NCBI GenBank assembly: GCA_019448385.1
Contig: JAGTXO010000003.1
Coordinates: forward strand, 1,643,799 to 1,707,798
Origin: Diacronema lutheri
Lineage: Eukaryota; Haptophyta; Pavlovophyceae; Pavlovales; Pavlovaceae
Direction of reading: 5' to 3'
DNA length: 64,000 nt
Of the stretch, positions 39,816 through 52,311 are shown in pieces; position 1 is the stretch's first letter; each line of letters starts with the position of its first letter. Made by a program: the position numbers and the translations under genes. Below the pieces are notes generated by a model. The model did no database searches. It was not told where the DNA came from and saw nothing but the letters and a program-made list of their open reading frames with translations.

Positions 39816-41525
39816 ATGACGGCCGCGAGCTCGAGCAGACGAGCGTGGGTGCTCGCGCTGGCAGCGGCCGTCGCCGCGGTGGCGCCGCCGTCGCCACCGT
39901 CACCGCCACCGCCGTCACCACCACCGCCGTCACCGCCACCACCCTCACCTCCGCCACCCACGCCATCGCCGTTGGCACCCGCGATCGTCGTGTCGCCGCC
40001 GCCGCCGCCAGGTTTGCCACCACCGCATCCGCCGCCGCCGCATCCGCCGCCCGCGCTGCCGCAGTTGCCGCTGCCATTTGCACCGCCGCCGCAGCCGTTC
40101 TCGCCGCCTCCACGTCCGCCGCCCGCGGCGCGGCTGCCGTCGCCGCAACCGCAATCGCCGCCACCTCCGCCGCCACCGTCGCCGCCGTCGCCGCCGCCGC
40201 CGTCGCCGCCGCCGCCATCGCCGCCGCCGCCATCGCCGCCGCCGCCATCGCCGCCACCGCCATCGCCGCCGCCGCCGCCGCCGTCGCCGCCGCCGCCCGC
40301 ACCGCCGTCTGCGCCGCGGCCGCGCTTTGTGGGGGGCAGGCTCATGCTGGGCATCACTCTGAGCGGCGCGATCGATGCGTGGGATCGCACGACCGCGCAT
40401 GGGCGGCAAATCCGGCGCGCCTTTGAGGGCGCCGTCGCGAGCACGCTCGAGCTCGGCGCGGAGCGCGTCGTGGTCGAGCGCGTTGTCGGCGGGAGCGTGG
40501 TCGTCACGTTTGCCGCTTTGCTGCCGGGTGCGACGAGCGCCGCGGAGGGAAGCACGCTGAGCGCTCTCATCGCGCTGCGCGCCGACGCGCTAGGCATCGC
40601 AATTGCTGCCGCCACGTCGCGCAGCGTGCTGAGCGGCGTCGCGGTGCTCGGCTTTGAGCTGCTCGGCGTCCAACCGTTTCCGCCACCCGTGCCGCCGCCA
40701 CCGTCCGCCTCGGGCGGCGATGGCGGCGGAGGGCGCGGCCGCGGAACGCGCGGCGGCGGCGGCGACAGCGACGGCGACGGTGTTGGCGCCGGCTCATTGA
40801 CGCCTGGTACGAGCGTATCGCGCGCACTTCCGTTTGACGCCGTCGTCGGTTTGATTGTCGGCGCGACCCTGCTCGCCCTCTGCTGTGGCGGGTGCGGTGC
40901 GGCATTGCTGCGCCGGCGGCTGCACAGGCGGCAACGCACGCCGGTCTACGTGCACAAGCCGCTCAGCGAGACGCCCGCGGGCGGCGCCGCTGACGTTGGC
41001 GCGGCCGACGGCGCTGCGCGCGCATCGCTGGACGGCAGCGCGCCCGTGCCCGCGTACGTGCCCGAAGCGGGCGTGGCGCAGCTGGCGCAACGCGCACGCG
41101 CGCGCATGGATGCGAGCGCCACGTCGCCTCCGCTCGAGACGGCGGGGCTCGTGCAGGCGGAGGCGCGCGCGGGCGGCAGCGAGGCCATGCTCGCCACGGG
41201 CGGCATTGTCGCCTCGTCGTCCCTACGCCCGCGCGCGCTGCCGCCGATTGGTCAGAGTGCCGCGACGCTGCTCGGTGGAGGGAAGCGTATATATGTTCAA
41301 GCCAAATCCGATCAGGGGCACGATCGCGCCCCGAGTGCAGCGCGGGCCGTTCGGAAGGACGTCCTTGTGAGGGAGCTCTTCGCGTTTGGCGAGCGGGGGA
41401 GCACGACGCGCAGCGTTGCTGCGGCGGCGTGCGGGCGGCGAGCAGCGGTCGGGCTGCTCGCGACGAGGCCGGAGCAGACGGCGCCGTGGCCGCCGGCGCA
41501 GGTGACGCGCGCCGACGAGCCGTAG
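39816..41525 (+). CDS. Proline-rich cell-surface glycoprotein with one membrane segment
   Basis: The predicted protein has 569 residues. A signal peptide (WVLALAAAVAAVA, to about residue 23) leads to 150 residues of SPPPP repeats typical of hydroxyproline-rich, pherophorin-like algal wall proteins. A compact domain follows (about 170 to 275) with alternating strands and helices, LMLGITLSGAIDAWD and VVVERVVGGSVVVTFAALL. This kind of domain often follows proline-rich stalks in algae. A Pro/Gly linker, a transmembrane helix (AVVGLIVGATLLALCCGGCG, about 348 to 368) and a basic stop-transfer RRRLHRR come next, then a cytoplasmic tail. Around 41,285 to 41,345 the third-position G/C bias fails and a tatatat occurs. 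The last 80 residues may therefore be wrong, for example because of a missed intron or an earlier end. Confidence 0.75.
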   Translation: MTAASSSRRAWVLALAAAVAAVAPPSPPSPPPPSPPPPSPPPPSPPPPTPSPLAPAIVVSPPPPPGLPPPHPPPPHPPPALPQLPLPFAPPPQPFSPPPRPPPAARLPSPQPQSPPPPPPPSPPSPPPPSPPPPSPPPPSPPPPSPPPPSPPPPPPSPPPPAPPSAPRPRFVGGRLMLGITLSGAIDAWDRTTAHGRQIRRAFEGAVASTLELGAERVVVERVVGGSVVVTFAALLPGATSAAEGSTLSALIALRADALGIAIAAATSRSVLSGVAVLGFELLGVQPFPPPVPPPPSASGGDGGGGRGRGTRGGGGDSDGDGVGAGSLTPGTSVSRALPFDAVVGLIVGATLLALCCGGCGAALLRRRLHRRQRTPVYVHKPLSETPAGGAADVGAADGAARASLDGSAPVPAYVPEAGVAQLAQRARARMDASATSPPLETAGLVQAEARAGGSEAMLATGGIVASSSLRPRALPPIGQSAATLLGGGKRIYVQAKSDQGHDRAPSAARAVRKDVLVRELFAFGERGSTTRSVAAAACGRRAAVGLLATRPEQTAPWPPAQVTRADEP

Positions 41526-41691
41526 CGAGCGTCCGTGATCCGCACGGCGGTTGGAGCGGGCCGGCTGGTGCGGCGCGCTCGGCCACGGGTGGCGGCGTGC
41601 ACGGTCGTGCCGCGCGCGGCACGCGTCGCCAGCCGCGCGCGACCTGGGCAGAGCCCGCAAAGCGTCGACCGCTGCGCGGCTCGGCCGTGCG
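41526..41691. other. Convergent spacer between the proline-rich gene and the Fanzor gene
   Basis: Only 166 bp separate the two stop codons. If a Fanzor guide RNA (omega RNA) is encoded at the 3' end of the nuclease, as in TnpB systems, it would lie here or overlap the nuclease tail. I cannot recognise it. Confidence 0.3.
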
Positions 41692-44600
41692 TCAACGCCG
41701 GCCGCGCTTCGGCCCGCGCGCGCTGCCGCCGCCGGCACTGGCGCTGGCAGCTCCGCGGGCGGGGGTGCGGGCGCGAGAGCCGCCGCCGCCACCGCCGCCG
41801 CGCCCGCCGCCGTCGTCGCCACCGCCGTCGCCGCCGCCGCCTCCCCCGCCGTCATCGTCGTCGTCGCCGCCGCCGCCTCCGTCGCCGTCGCCGTCGCCGT
41901 CGCCCTCGCCGCCGCCGCCGTCGCCGCTGCCATCGTCGTCGTCGTCGTCGTCGCCCTCGTCGTCGCCCTCGTCGTCGCCGTCGCACTCGTCGTCGCAGTC
42001 GTCGCCCTCGCCGTGCACCATGCGCTCCTCACGCTCCCACACCTCGCCGCGCGCCCACCAGGCGAGCACGAGGGCAAAGCGCTCAGGCGTCGACGTGGTG
42101 TCGCGCCCGGCCGCGTGCGCCGCCATGTCGTGCACGTCGTAGAAGATGTTGCGCGCGGCGTTGTAGTCGCGGTGCACGGGCTTCTTGCCGCCGTTGCACG
42201 CCGGGCAGATGACGAGCGCGTGCACCGTGCGCGTGCCGCCCTTTGCCACGGGCAGGCGCGGGTTCTGCACGAGCTCCGCGCCGCAGCGCTGCAGCCTGCC
42301 GCCCTTGGCGAGCCGCGGCATCGAGCAGTGCATCGACGTGTACGGCTCGGGCACGAAGACGGCCGCGACGCCGCGCCGCCGCAGCTCGCGCAGCAGCCCC
42401 ACCTGGAAGGCGGGCGGCGCGCCCTTGGGCTGCGCGCCCTTGTGGTCGCGCAGCCACTTGCCCACGCACACGAGCAGCCGGTCGCGCGTCACGCCGTCGA
42501 CACAGTGCGCCGCGATGAGCGCCTCGGCGACGCGCGCCGCGTTGGACCGCCCGCCGCTGTCGCGCCGCCAGCGCTCCTTCCGGCGCGCCGGCGCGTCGTA
42601 CACGTGCTCGGCGGCGCGCTCGCGCACCCGCGCGCTCTCGCGGTGGAAGGCGATGTATTTGCCCGCGTCGAGCACCTTGGCGCTGTGCGCCTCGCCAAGC
42701 CGCGCCTCGTCCGCCTCCACGCTGAACTCCTCGCCGCGCCCGTCGGTGCGCACGCGCCGCCGCGCCGCGTTGGTCTTGGCCGTCTCGCGCGCAAAGCCCG
42801 CGGCGCGCGCGCGCGCGCGCTGCGTGAACTGCCGCCAGACGGCCGCCCGCCCGACGTGCGCAGAGTAGGTGGTGATGTTGCCCATGTTCGGGTCGGCCGC
42901 GACGACGACCGCCGCCTCGACGTCGATCGCCCGCCGCAGCTCGGAGCCGAGCGCGACGGCGATGCGCCCGTCCGGCCGGCGCCAGCGGTGCAGGACGCCC
43001 GAGCCGCCGGCCGGCGCCTGCGCCTTCGGCACGAGGACGGTCCCGACGGCGTGCACGGCGACGCCATCTGTCACCACCGACTTGACGGGCTGCCGGCCCG
43101 GGAGCGGCACGCGCGGCAGCGGCGCGAGGCCAACCCACGAGCGCCGCGCGTGCCACGGCAGATCGGCCGGCGGCCGCTCGCGCCCGGCGTAGTCGAAGAC
43201 GCGGTTGGAGATGTCGAAGCGCGTCGCAAAGACCGCGTACCTGACGCGCACGTCCGACATCGGCGGGGTGTTGCCGTTTGTGCCTGTCCACTTGATCGGC
43301 TCGCCATCGTGGTCGCGCAGGTCCAGCGCCTTGAGCCGCGCGCGCAGCTCCTTGCGCTCGTCATCCGAAAGCGTCACCCAGATGGCGCTCGCGGCGAGGC
43401 GCACGTTGCGCGGCACCTGCGCGCAGCGCGCGGCGCGCGAGCGCGCGGGCGCGTGACCAACCTGGCCGCGGGGCGGCGCGCACGGCGGCGGCGCGCGCGC
43501 TTGGGCGCTCGGCGGCGGCAGCGGCAGCCACGCCTCGCGCGCACATTGTGCGTGCGCAGCGGCGCCACATTGTACCGCGGCGGCCGTCCGGTCAGCTGCG
43601 TGTGGATGTGCGCGAGCCGGCAGAGCAGCGCCTGCCCCTCGGCCACGTGCTGCAGGGTGCGGATCTGCACGAGGAAGTAGCGCGTCGTGTGCCGGTCGTA
43701 GTTCCACCTTTTCGTGGGCGTGCACTTGTAGTCGATCTTGTGGAGGACCATGTCGGGCAGGTGGCGGTCGAGCGCGGCGGGGCAGCCGACGCGCGCGCCC
43801 TCCACGTCGCCGCGCAGCAGCCGCTCGCACAGCTCGCGCACGCGCGCGTTTCGCTGCATCTCGGGCAGCGCGACGAGCGCCTCGTCGCGCTCGACTGCCG
43901 CGCGGACGACGTCGCGGAGCAGCCCGTTCACGACGCGCGATGGGTGCATCAGGCACGCGGTGGACACCTGCGTCGCCTCCGCCTCGAGGATCTCCGTGAG
44001 GCCCACCGCGCAGACGGGCTGGACGCCCTCGGCCATCTCGCCGACGGCGCGCGCCGTCGCCGCCTTGGTCTGCGCGGCGGCTTGCTCGGCGGGCTTGCCT
44101 CGCGGCGCTGCACCGTACGTGCTCTCGTCCTTGTGCCAGCCGATGGCCGAGAAGATCGCACGGACGGATCCCTTGTCCATCGTGGTCGACGTGTGCACGC
44201 TGGTCGACGGGCCGCCCGACGCCGCGCCGACGGCCTGCGCGCTCGCCACCGCAGCCTCGTCGCGCACCACCTTGTTGATGACGCGGTACGCCTGTGTCGT
44301 GAGCCTGTGCACGGCCGCCGCGATGCGCCGCAGCTCCTTCCGCGCACCGGGCTGCGCCGTCACCGCCTGCGGCCCCGCGTTGAGCGTCGAGCGCTTGACC
44401 ACGAAGCCCGGGAGCACGCTGCCGCGCGTGCGCGCCGTCGCGCCGCCGGCGGCGCGCGCGCTCGGCGCAGCGGGCTCGTCCACGCGCGCGCGCTCGACGC
44501 CGCGCGCGCGGGGAACGCTCGGCGCGCGCGCGCCCGCGGCGTCGCGCGCGCTCGCGGCGGCACCCGCCGCGGCGCGCTTGCCCGCGGCGCCCGACTCGCC

Positions 44601-47600
44601 GTGCGCGCGAAGCGGCGCCGACGCCAATGCCGACGCCGCGCCCGCGCCGCCGCTGCCGCTGCCCGATCCGCCCGCGCGCCGCTTCTGCTCGTCGCGCGTC
44701 TTGCGGAACTGGGCGACGAGGTCGCTGCTCACGTTGGCCTCAGGCTCCCACGTGTCGGCGCTCTCGTCGTAGCCCCGCCACCTGATCCGGAACTGGAACG
44801 TCAACTTCTTGCCCGCCTTGCGGCGCTCGTCGACGACCGCCTCGACCTCGTACGTGCGCGCCTCCTCGTCGACGCTCGCGCCCGCCGCGCTCGCGCCCGT
44901 GTCCGGCCACCCAGCGACCGTGCCGCCCAGCCTCTCGGCGGCCGCGCGCAGCTGCCGCTCGCGCTGGGCGGCCGCGGCGCCTCGCGCGACCAGCGCGGGC
45001 AGCATGCCCGCGCCGCCCGCGAGGCCGTGCGCGCCGACGCTGGCGGTCATCAGCGCGTCGAGGCACGCGAACGTTGCGAGCGCACACGCGCCATCGTCGC
45101 CGCCGCGCGGCTGCGAGCGCACGACGGGCGATGGCCGCGGCTCCCCCTCGGCCGCGAGCAGCGGCCAGATCGCACTGGCCAGCGCGACGGCATGCGCGCC
45201 GACCGCGACGGCCACGTCCGCGTCGAGCGGCGCAAAGTCGTAGCGCACGAGCGCGGCCGGGCGCGAGTCGTCCGTCGGCCGGTCGGCGACGAGCAGCCCG
45301 ACCGGGCGCGGCGGCTCGCCGGACGGCGCGGCGACGGGCACGCAGAGGAGCACGACGAGCAGGCGCGGCGTGCCGCCGAGCAGCGCGCGCGCGGCATCCG
45401 CCCCGTCGGCTCCGCCGCGCGCGGCCGCGGCGAGCAGCTCGGCCGCGCGCGTCGGGCCCAGCGCCGTGCGCGCGTCCTTGCGCGCGCGTGCGCGGGCCGT
45501 GTACGCGGCGCAGGCGTCGTCGAGCACCGCCGCGCTGGGCGCGGTGCCAGTCGTCGCCCACGCGCGCAGCGCGTCGCGCACCCGCGTGACGATCGCCTGG
45601 TCGACCGCCGCCTCGCCGGCAGCGTGCGCCGGCGCGCACGCCGGCGGTGCGGCGGCAGGCGCGAGCGCGGGCGCGCCGTCGGCGCCGTCAACGCCGACGG
45701 CGCCGTCGGCGCGCCGCCACGCGAGCTTCGCCTCGATCTGCTGCCGGACGGCGTGGCAGTGCCGGTCGATGCCGCGCGCGTCGTCGAGCGCGGCCAGCGC
45801 GTCCTCAGCGGCGGGACGGCCGCTCGCGTCCGCGACGGCCTGCAGGCAGAGCAGCGCGGCCGCACGCGCGTTGCACGCGCTCTGCGGCTCGGGCGCGAGC
45901 GCGAGCTCGAGCTCGAGCGGCGACGCGCCTCGCGCCGCGGCGATCGCGTCCATCAGCACGTCCAACCGCTGCACCAGCGCCCTGTGCGCGTCGCGCGGCG
46001 CGCCCGTCGACGGCGCGCGCGAGCGCGTCGCCAGGAGCCCGAGCGCGCGCGCCGGCGCGCCCGCCGGCGTGTGCAGCACGAGCAGCGCCGCGCCCGCCAA
46101 GCTCGCGTTGCGCGTGACGAGCGCGAAGATGCGCGTCGCCTCGTGCGCGCCCACCGACGCCCAGATCGCAGCGCGATCGGCGTCCGTCTGCGCGTCGCAC
46201 AGGTCGCGCACGTCGTCCGGCGCGAGCAGCGCGCCGCCGCCGGCGGAGCGCGCGACGATCGCCCGCGCCTCCGCCACGAAGACGGCCTGCGGCAGGTCGG
46301 CGTGGCGCGCGTCGACGATGGCGCGCGTCGCGTGCACGCCGAGCTCCACGCCGCGGTAGAAGGCGCGCGCGTTGGCCGCGCGCGCGTGCGCCGGCCGTCC
46401 GTCCGCGTTGCGCCTCGCGCGCGCCTGCTTGCTCGTGCGCGCGAGGCCGTCGCGTGGCGGTGGCGGCAGCGTGGCGAGGAAGCGCGCGGCGGGCGGCGGC
46501 GCGCGCACGCCGCGCTGCCGCCGTGCGATGGCCGCGAGCCGCCGGCCCGCCGCGCTGCCGCCCGCGCCGACGTGCTGCCAGCGGTTGAGCGCCGCCGGTG
46601 GCGGCGGCGGCGGCGGCGCGGCGGCGGGCGGCGGCGCGACGGCGGGCGGCGGCGCGGCGGCGGGCGGCGGCGCGGCGGTGGGCGGCGGCGCGGCGGCGGG
46701 CGGCAGCGGCGGCGGCGCGGCGGCGACGGCAGCACCAGTCGGCTTGTCCGCCCACGCACCCGAGACGCTGTCCCAGGCCTTGCCCGGTGGCGCGCGCCCA
46801 CGCGGCCGCGGGTGGCGGGCTCGAGCGGCGGGGGGCGGGCGGCCGGCGCGCCAGTCGAAGACAGGTGCAACCGTGGCGGCAGGCGCCGAGTGCAGCGCGT
46901 CGGTCACAGAGCGCGTGGTGCGCGCGGCGACCGTGGCGCGCATGGCGGGCGGGCGGTGAGCAGCGCCCGCCGGCGCGCCGGCGGGCGCGGCAGCCGGCGC
47001 GCCGGCGGGCGCGGCCGCCTCGAGCCCGGCGGAGGCGCCGCGCTTGCGCTTGCGCGTACCGCCGCGCGTGCGCCTGCGCGCGCGCCCGCCGCGCGCCCGT
47101 GCGGCCTGCGCGTCGCCAGCCGCGTCGCCGGCCGCGTCGCCGCGCCGCACGTAGACGACCGCGAACGCCTCCTCGCCGGTCCCGTCGACGCCGCCGCGCG
47201 CGCGGCGTAGGACCGACCGCCACTGCAGCCGCCGCGCGCGGCCGGGCTCGCACGCAAACCAGCGCCCACCGCGCCTGACGACGGCCACAAAGTCGTCGTC
47301 GCGCCGCCCGCGCCGGCGCGTGCGCAGCAGCACGCACTGCACGTCGAGCCAGCCCTCGTGCCAGTCGGCCGTGCTGGGGGCGACGCGAATCGACTGCGGG
47401 AGCTCGACGCCAAAGCCGGCGAGGCGCACGATGTGCGCGACGATGACGCTCGAAATGGCGGGGGCGCTCGACGGGTCGTCCGCTGCAGCGAGCACCGTCT
47501 CGCCCCAGTGCTCACGCGTGACGCAATCCGCGTCCTCGACGTGCACGTGCGCCACGCTCGCGCCGAGCTGGTGCAGCAACGCGCAGATGTCGGCGTCGAC

Positions 47601-50600
47601 CGTCCTCTCCTCCTCGGCCGCCTCGGCCGTGCCGCGGGCGGCGGCGTCGCCCGCCGGCTGCCCGAGGTACGCGATCGCCCGCTCGACGGCCGCGCGCTCC
47701 GCACGCGCTGCGCTGGCGATCGCCGCATTGCCGACGGGCGCGCGCAGCGCCGCGATCGCGTCTTGCAACGCCGTCGCGTCGCCCGTCGCCGCCGCCGCCG
47801 TCACCGCCGCCGCGCTCGCGGTGCCGTGCGCGACGGCGTGCAGCGCGGCGGCGCGCGCGGCGGGGATGCGCCCGTCCAGCGCGAGCACGAGCGGCGGCCC
47901 GGCCGGCGTCTGCTGCCGCCGGTGCCGCCGGCTCGCAGCCGGGTGGTCGGCGCGCGCGCGCTCGAGCCGCGCGCGCCGCTCGACGACGCGCGCCCAGAAG
48001 GCCTGCACCCTCGGCTGCGCGAATGCAAGCCAGCCGGCGCCGCGCGTCACGACGTGCACGACGATCCGGTCCTCGTGCCTGAGGTACTGCACGTAGAGCG
48101 CTTTGCTCACGCCGAGGACGTGCATGCCGAGCTGCAGCTGATCGCGGTGCGGCTGCGGCGGCCCGTCCTCGTGCGCCGTGGCGCCCGCCTTGGTGAGCGT
48201 CTTCACCTCGACGAGGACCTGCTCGTTGTTTTCGGGGAGGATGGCGAGCCCGTCCGGCGAGAAGGCGAACGGCGCGCTCTTGTCGTGCGGGTCCGCACGC
48301 ACCATCGGCAGGTTGCACACGACGGTGATGCCGTACGCGGCCGCCAGCTTGCGCAGCGCGACGGCCTCGCCGAGGATGCCCGCGGTCGTCGCCTTGGTCC
48401 GCACCTCGCGCCGCCGCCGGTGCACGTACTCGTCGGTGAGCGTCTCGTGCGCGACGCCGGCGTTGTCGTTCACGACGTCGCCAACCTTGCTGCCCGTGAC
48501 CTCCTCCCATCGCTCGTCGTGCCAGCGCGGGCTGCGCTGCGCGGGCGCGCCCGCGCCGACGGCGTCGAGCACGCGGCGCAGCGCTGTGCCGTCGGGCGCA
48601 GCAGGCACGCGCGCGCGGTCCTGGGCCTCGCGAGCGTCGAGGACGCGGCCCGTAGTGGAATCTTGGGGTAGGTCGAGCTTGCTCGCCTCGCCGTAGCGGC
48701 TCTCCAGCTGGCGCGGTGCGTCGGCAGGGCCGCCGTCCGTGCGCGCACCCGACGCGCCCGCCAGTGCACGCGGCGCAGCGTCCGAGGCGCCCGCCGCGCC
48801 CGCGCCGCCGCCAATCGCGCCAGCGCACGCGCGCGCCGCGACCTGCGGACGGCCAGCCGCAGGGACCTCGTCCGCTCGGCCGGCCGCTGCGTCGGCCGTC
48901 CGCTTGGCCACCTCGCGCACGTCTCCGAGCGCGAGCGTGGCTGGCGCCGTCCAGCTCCCGTTGCGTTTGTCCCAACATTTGAGCAGCCCGCCAAGGAAGG
49001 GCGTGCCCGTCGGGCGGTCCTCGGGCACCTCCGCCAGGATCGCGTCGACGCGCAGCGCGGCCGCCACATCGCAGAACGCGCGCGCGGCGCGCGCCATCCG
49101 CTCGGCGCGCGCGCCGCCGTCGTCCGCCGCGCGGCGGATGGCGTGGCTCACGTGCGCGACGCGGAGCGAGACGACGGCGTGCGCCGGCGCGTCGGCGCCC
49201 GTGCCGAGCGTGTGCCGCCGGATGGCCAGCTGCCCATCGCCCATGCGCGGCGGCAGCGACGCGCACGCCGCGACGGTCGTCGTGCCGGCCGCGCTGTCGC
49301 ACAGCCAGCTCGCCTCGCCGCCGCCCGCAAACTCAAAGGTCGCGAAGCCCTCGCGGCCGAAAAGCGCGACGAAGTGGTCGAGCACCGCCTTGTTGATCGC
49401 GCGCGCCGCCGGCCGCGTCGATGCGCCGCGGGCAGCGCCACCCGCCGCGCCGCGCGCATCGCCGCACGTCGCAGGGCAGGTGCAGCCGGACGCGCGCACG
49501 CCGTCCGACCGCGTCCGCGGCAGCTCGAGCTCGCGCACCTTGGGGCAGAACCAGAGCGGGTTGGACGCCTCGAGGCACAGCACGACGAGCCGCCCGTCCG
49601 TGCCGGCCAGCGCGCGCGCGTCGCGCAGCAGCTCGACGGCGAGCTCGGACGTCGCCGCGTGCACCGCCGGCTCGCCCGTCTCGCGGTCGGGCGGGAAGAG
49701 GCCGCCGCCGACGAGCGGGCTGGGGCAGCGGCCGAGCATCACGAGAAGCGGCGGCGGCGGCGTCTGCGGCGCCTGCTGCCCGACCGCAGCCGCCGTCAGC
49801 CCGGCCAGGTCGGAGCTCGTGCGGAGGGCCTTGAGCGCGACGCGCGAGCCGGTGCCCGCCTGCTCGGAAAACGTGGCGAGCATGGCGCACGTGCTCGCCC
49901 TCGCGCCGCACTGCCAGCTGACGCGCGCGAGGAGGCCTTCCAGCGTGTCGTTTTCGCGCGGCCGCGTGACCGCGTCGAGCGCCGCCGGGCCGAGCTGGAG
50001 GCTGCCGGGCGTGACGCACAGCACCGCCTCGTGGTAGGCGCGCAGCAGCTCCCTCGGCAGCTGCTCGGCGGGCGTCGCCGCCTGCCCGCCCACCCACCGT
50101 GCACCGTGGCCGCCGTCGCCCGCGCCCGCGAGCCGCACCGCCGGCCCGCCCGTGATCGCCGAGGTCGGCGGCGTGCCGAGCGCGTCGACGAGCGCGCGCA
50201 CGGGCGCGACACGCCTGCGCGCAGCGTCCGCGCCGACGGCGAGCGCGGCGATCTGAGCGCCGTCCCATACGCGCTCCCTCGCGTCGTCCCGCGCGGCCGC
50301 CGGCGCGGCGCCCGGCCGCGCGCCGGGCGGCACCGCGCACGCCGCCGCGACGACCTCCGCGCGCGCGCCGGCGGCGTCGGGCGCGTGCAGCTGCGCGATC
50401 GCGCCAAAGAGCGCGGCGGCCGAGCGGTAGCGGCCGTGCGCCGCGACGAGCGCGTAGAGCACGCGCAGCGCGGCCACGCCCGCCTGGTCGGGCGCGTCGT
50501 CAGCGATTTGCTCGACCTCCCACGTGCGCGTGGGCGGCGGGCTGCCGTCGGCCGGGTCCGGACGCAGCGCCCACGCGCGCTCGACGATCGCGTTGAACAC

Positions 50601-52238
50601 GTCGCGCGCGGCGCCCTCGTCAAACTCGGCGGCGCCCGCCGCGTGCGCGCACCACCCGTGCACGCGCGACGTGGGCGCGTCCACGGCGCGCTGCACGACG
50701 AGCACCGCCGGCCGGTCGACGCAGCCGAGGCTCACCGCCGCGTGCTTGCCCTCGAGCAGCGCCGCCGCCGCAGCCTCGACCAAGGCGTCATCAGGCGCGT
50801 CGCCGACGACGACGGCACAGCCGTCGCCGTACTCGGCCTGCATCGCGGCGACGCACGACGCGACAAAGTCGCCGCCCGCGGCCGCCGCGTGTCGCGCCGC
50901 CAGCATCCGGCGCGCGATGGCAAGCCAGACGTACTCGGCCGGCGCGCGCGCGGCGCGCGCGCGAGGCGCGCCGGCCGCGCCGCGTGCGCCCGCGCGTGCG
51001 CCTCCAGCGGCCGCAACGGCCGAGGCGGCTGGAGCGGCGGTGAGCGTGCGCCGCGCGCGCTTCGCCGGCCGCGTGATGGGCGATGCACCCGCCATCGCAC
51101 CGCCCGCAGCAGCCGGTGCGGCCGCCACAGCGCCCGCCGCAACGCCACTCGTCACGACGCCCGTGGCGGGCGGCGCGGCGGCGGACGTGGCCGCCTCGAC
51201 GGGCGTCGCGCAACTACCGCCAGCGGTCGCGGACGCGCCCGGCGACGCGTCGGCGAGGAGGTGGCGCAGCACGCCGCGCGCGAGCGCGACTCGCACGGCG
51301 AGCGTCAGCGCGCTCAGGCGGTCGGAAGGCGAGGCGTCGCGCTCGGCGTCGGCGGACGTGGCGGCAGCAGGCGGGGCGGCGGGCGGCACGGCGGCGGGCT
51401 GGGCGGCCGCCGGCGCAACCTCGTCGGCCTTGGCCAGCCAGACGAGCCCGGCGACTGCGAGCACGACGCTGTACGCGCCGACATCGTCACCCGCAACGCG
51501 CGCCAGCCGGGCGTGGGCGTCGGCCTCGGACACGGCGACGTGGAAGAGCACGTCGTCGCGGGCAGCTTGCTCGGCAAACTGACGCAGCTGCTTGGCCATC
51601 GTCACGCCGGCGACGCACGCCTCGCCCGCCTCTGCCTCGACCTGCTCGTCCTGGCCGATGGCGGACGCGCCGGCCTCGGCGCCAGCGTCGAGTGTCCGGC
51701 GGCGCTCGAGGGCGAAGCCACGCACACAGACGCGCTGGAGGCCGCCGAGCGCGCCCGCCTTCTCGTGCAGCGCGCACGACAGCTCGACCACCGAGTCCAC
51801 GCGCCTCGCGGCGGCGCCCCCCCGCTCGCCGCGCGTGGCCGCGCGCACGACGAACACCGTGAATTGCGCGCGCTTCGCCGCGCGCGCCGACGCGCACGCG
51901 TGCTTCAGGAGCCGGCAAAGCGCGGGCCTTTGCGCCGCTGCGCCCCGCGTGCACAGCAGCAGTTGGCCGCGCTCGTCGCCCAGCTCCTGCTCGACGGCGG
52001 CCTCGAGCGCGTCGTCCGTCAAATCGCCGTGCTCCGTCGAGGCGAGCGCGCGCGCAGCCGCGAGCGCCAGCTCGCCTGCGCCCGCGCGCCGCCGGCGGCG
52101 CGCACCGGCGGGCGCGTGCGGCGCCGACGCGTGTGACGACGCCGCCGCGTCCGCGCGCGCACACGCGGCGCGCAACGCCTCACGCGCCGAGGCGGCCGCG
52201 CGCGCCCTGGGCGCGAGCTTCAAGAACGTGCGCGCGGC

Positions 52239-52311
<73 letters not shown>

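Noticed and set aside
49143-52136. Plus-strand open frame of 997 codons opposite the giant gene
   Set aside because: It is Arg/Ala-rich without domains. The minus strand carries recognisable protease and nuclease domains with proper codon bias.
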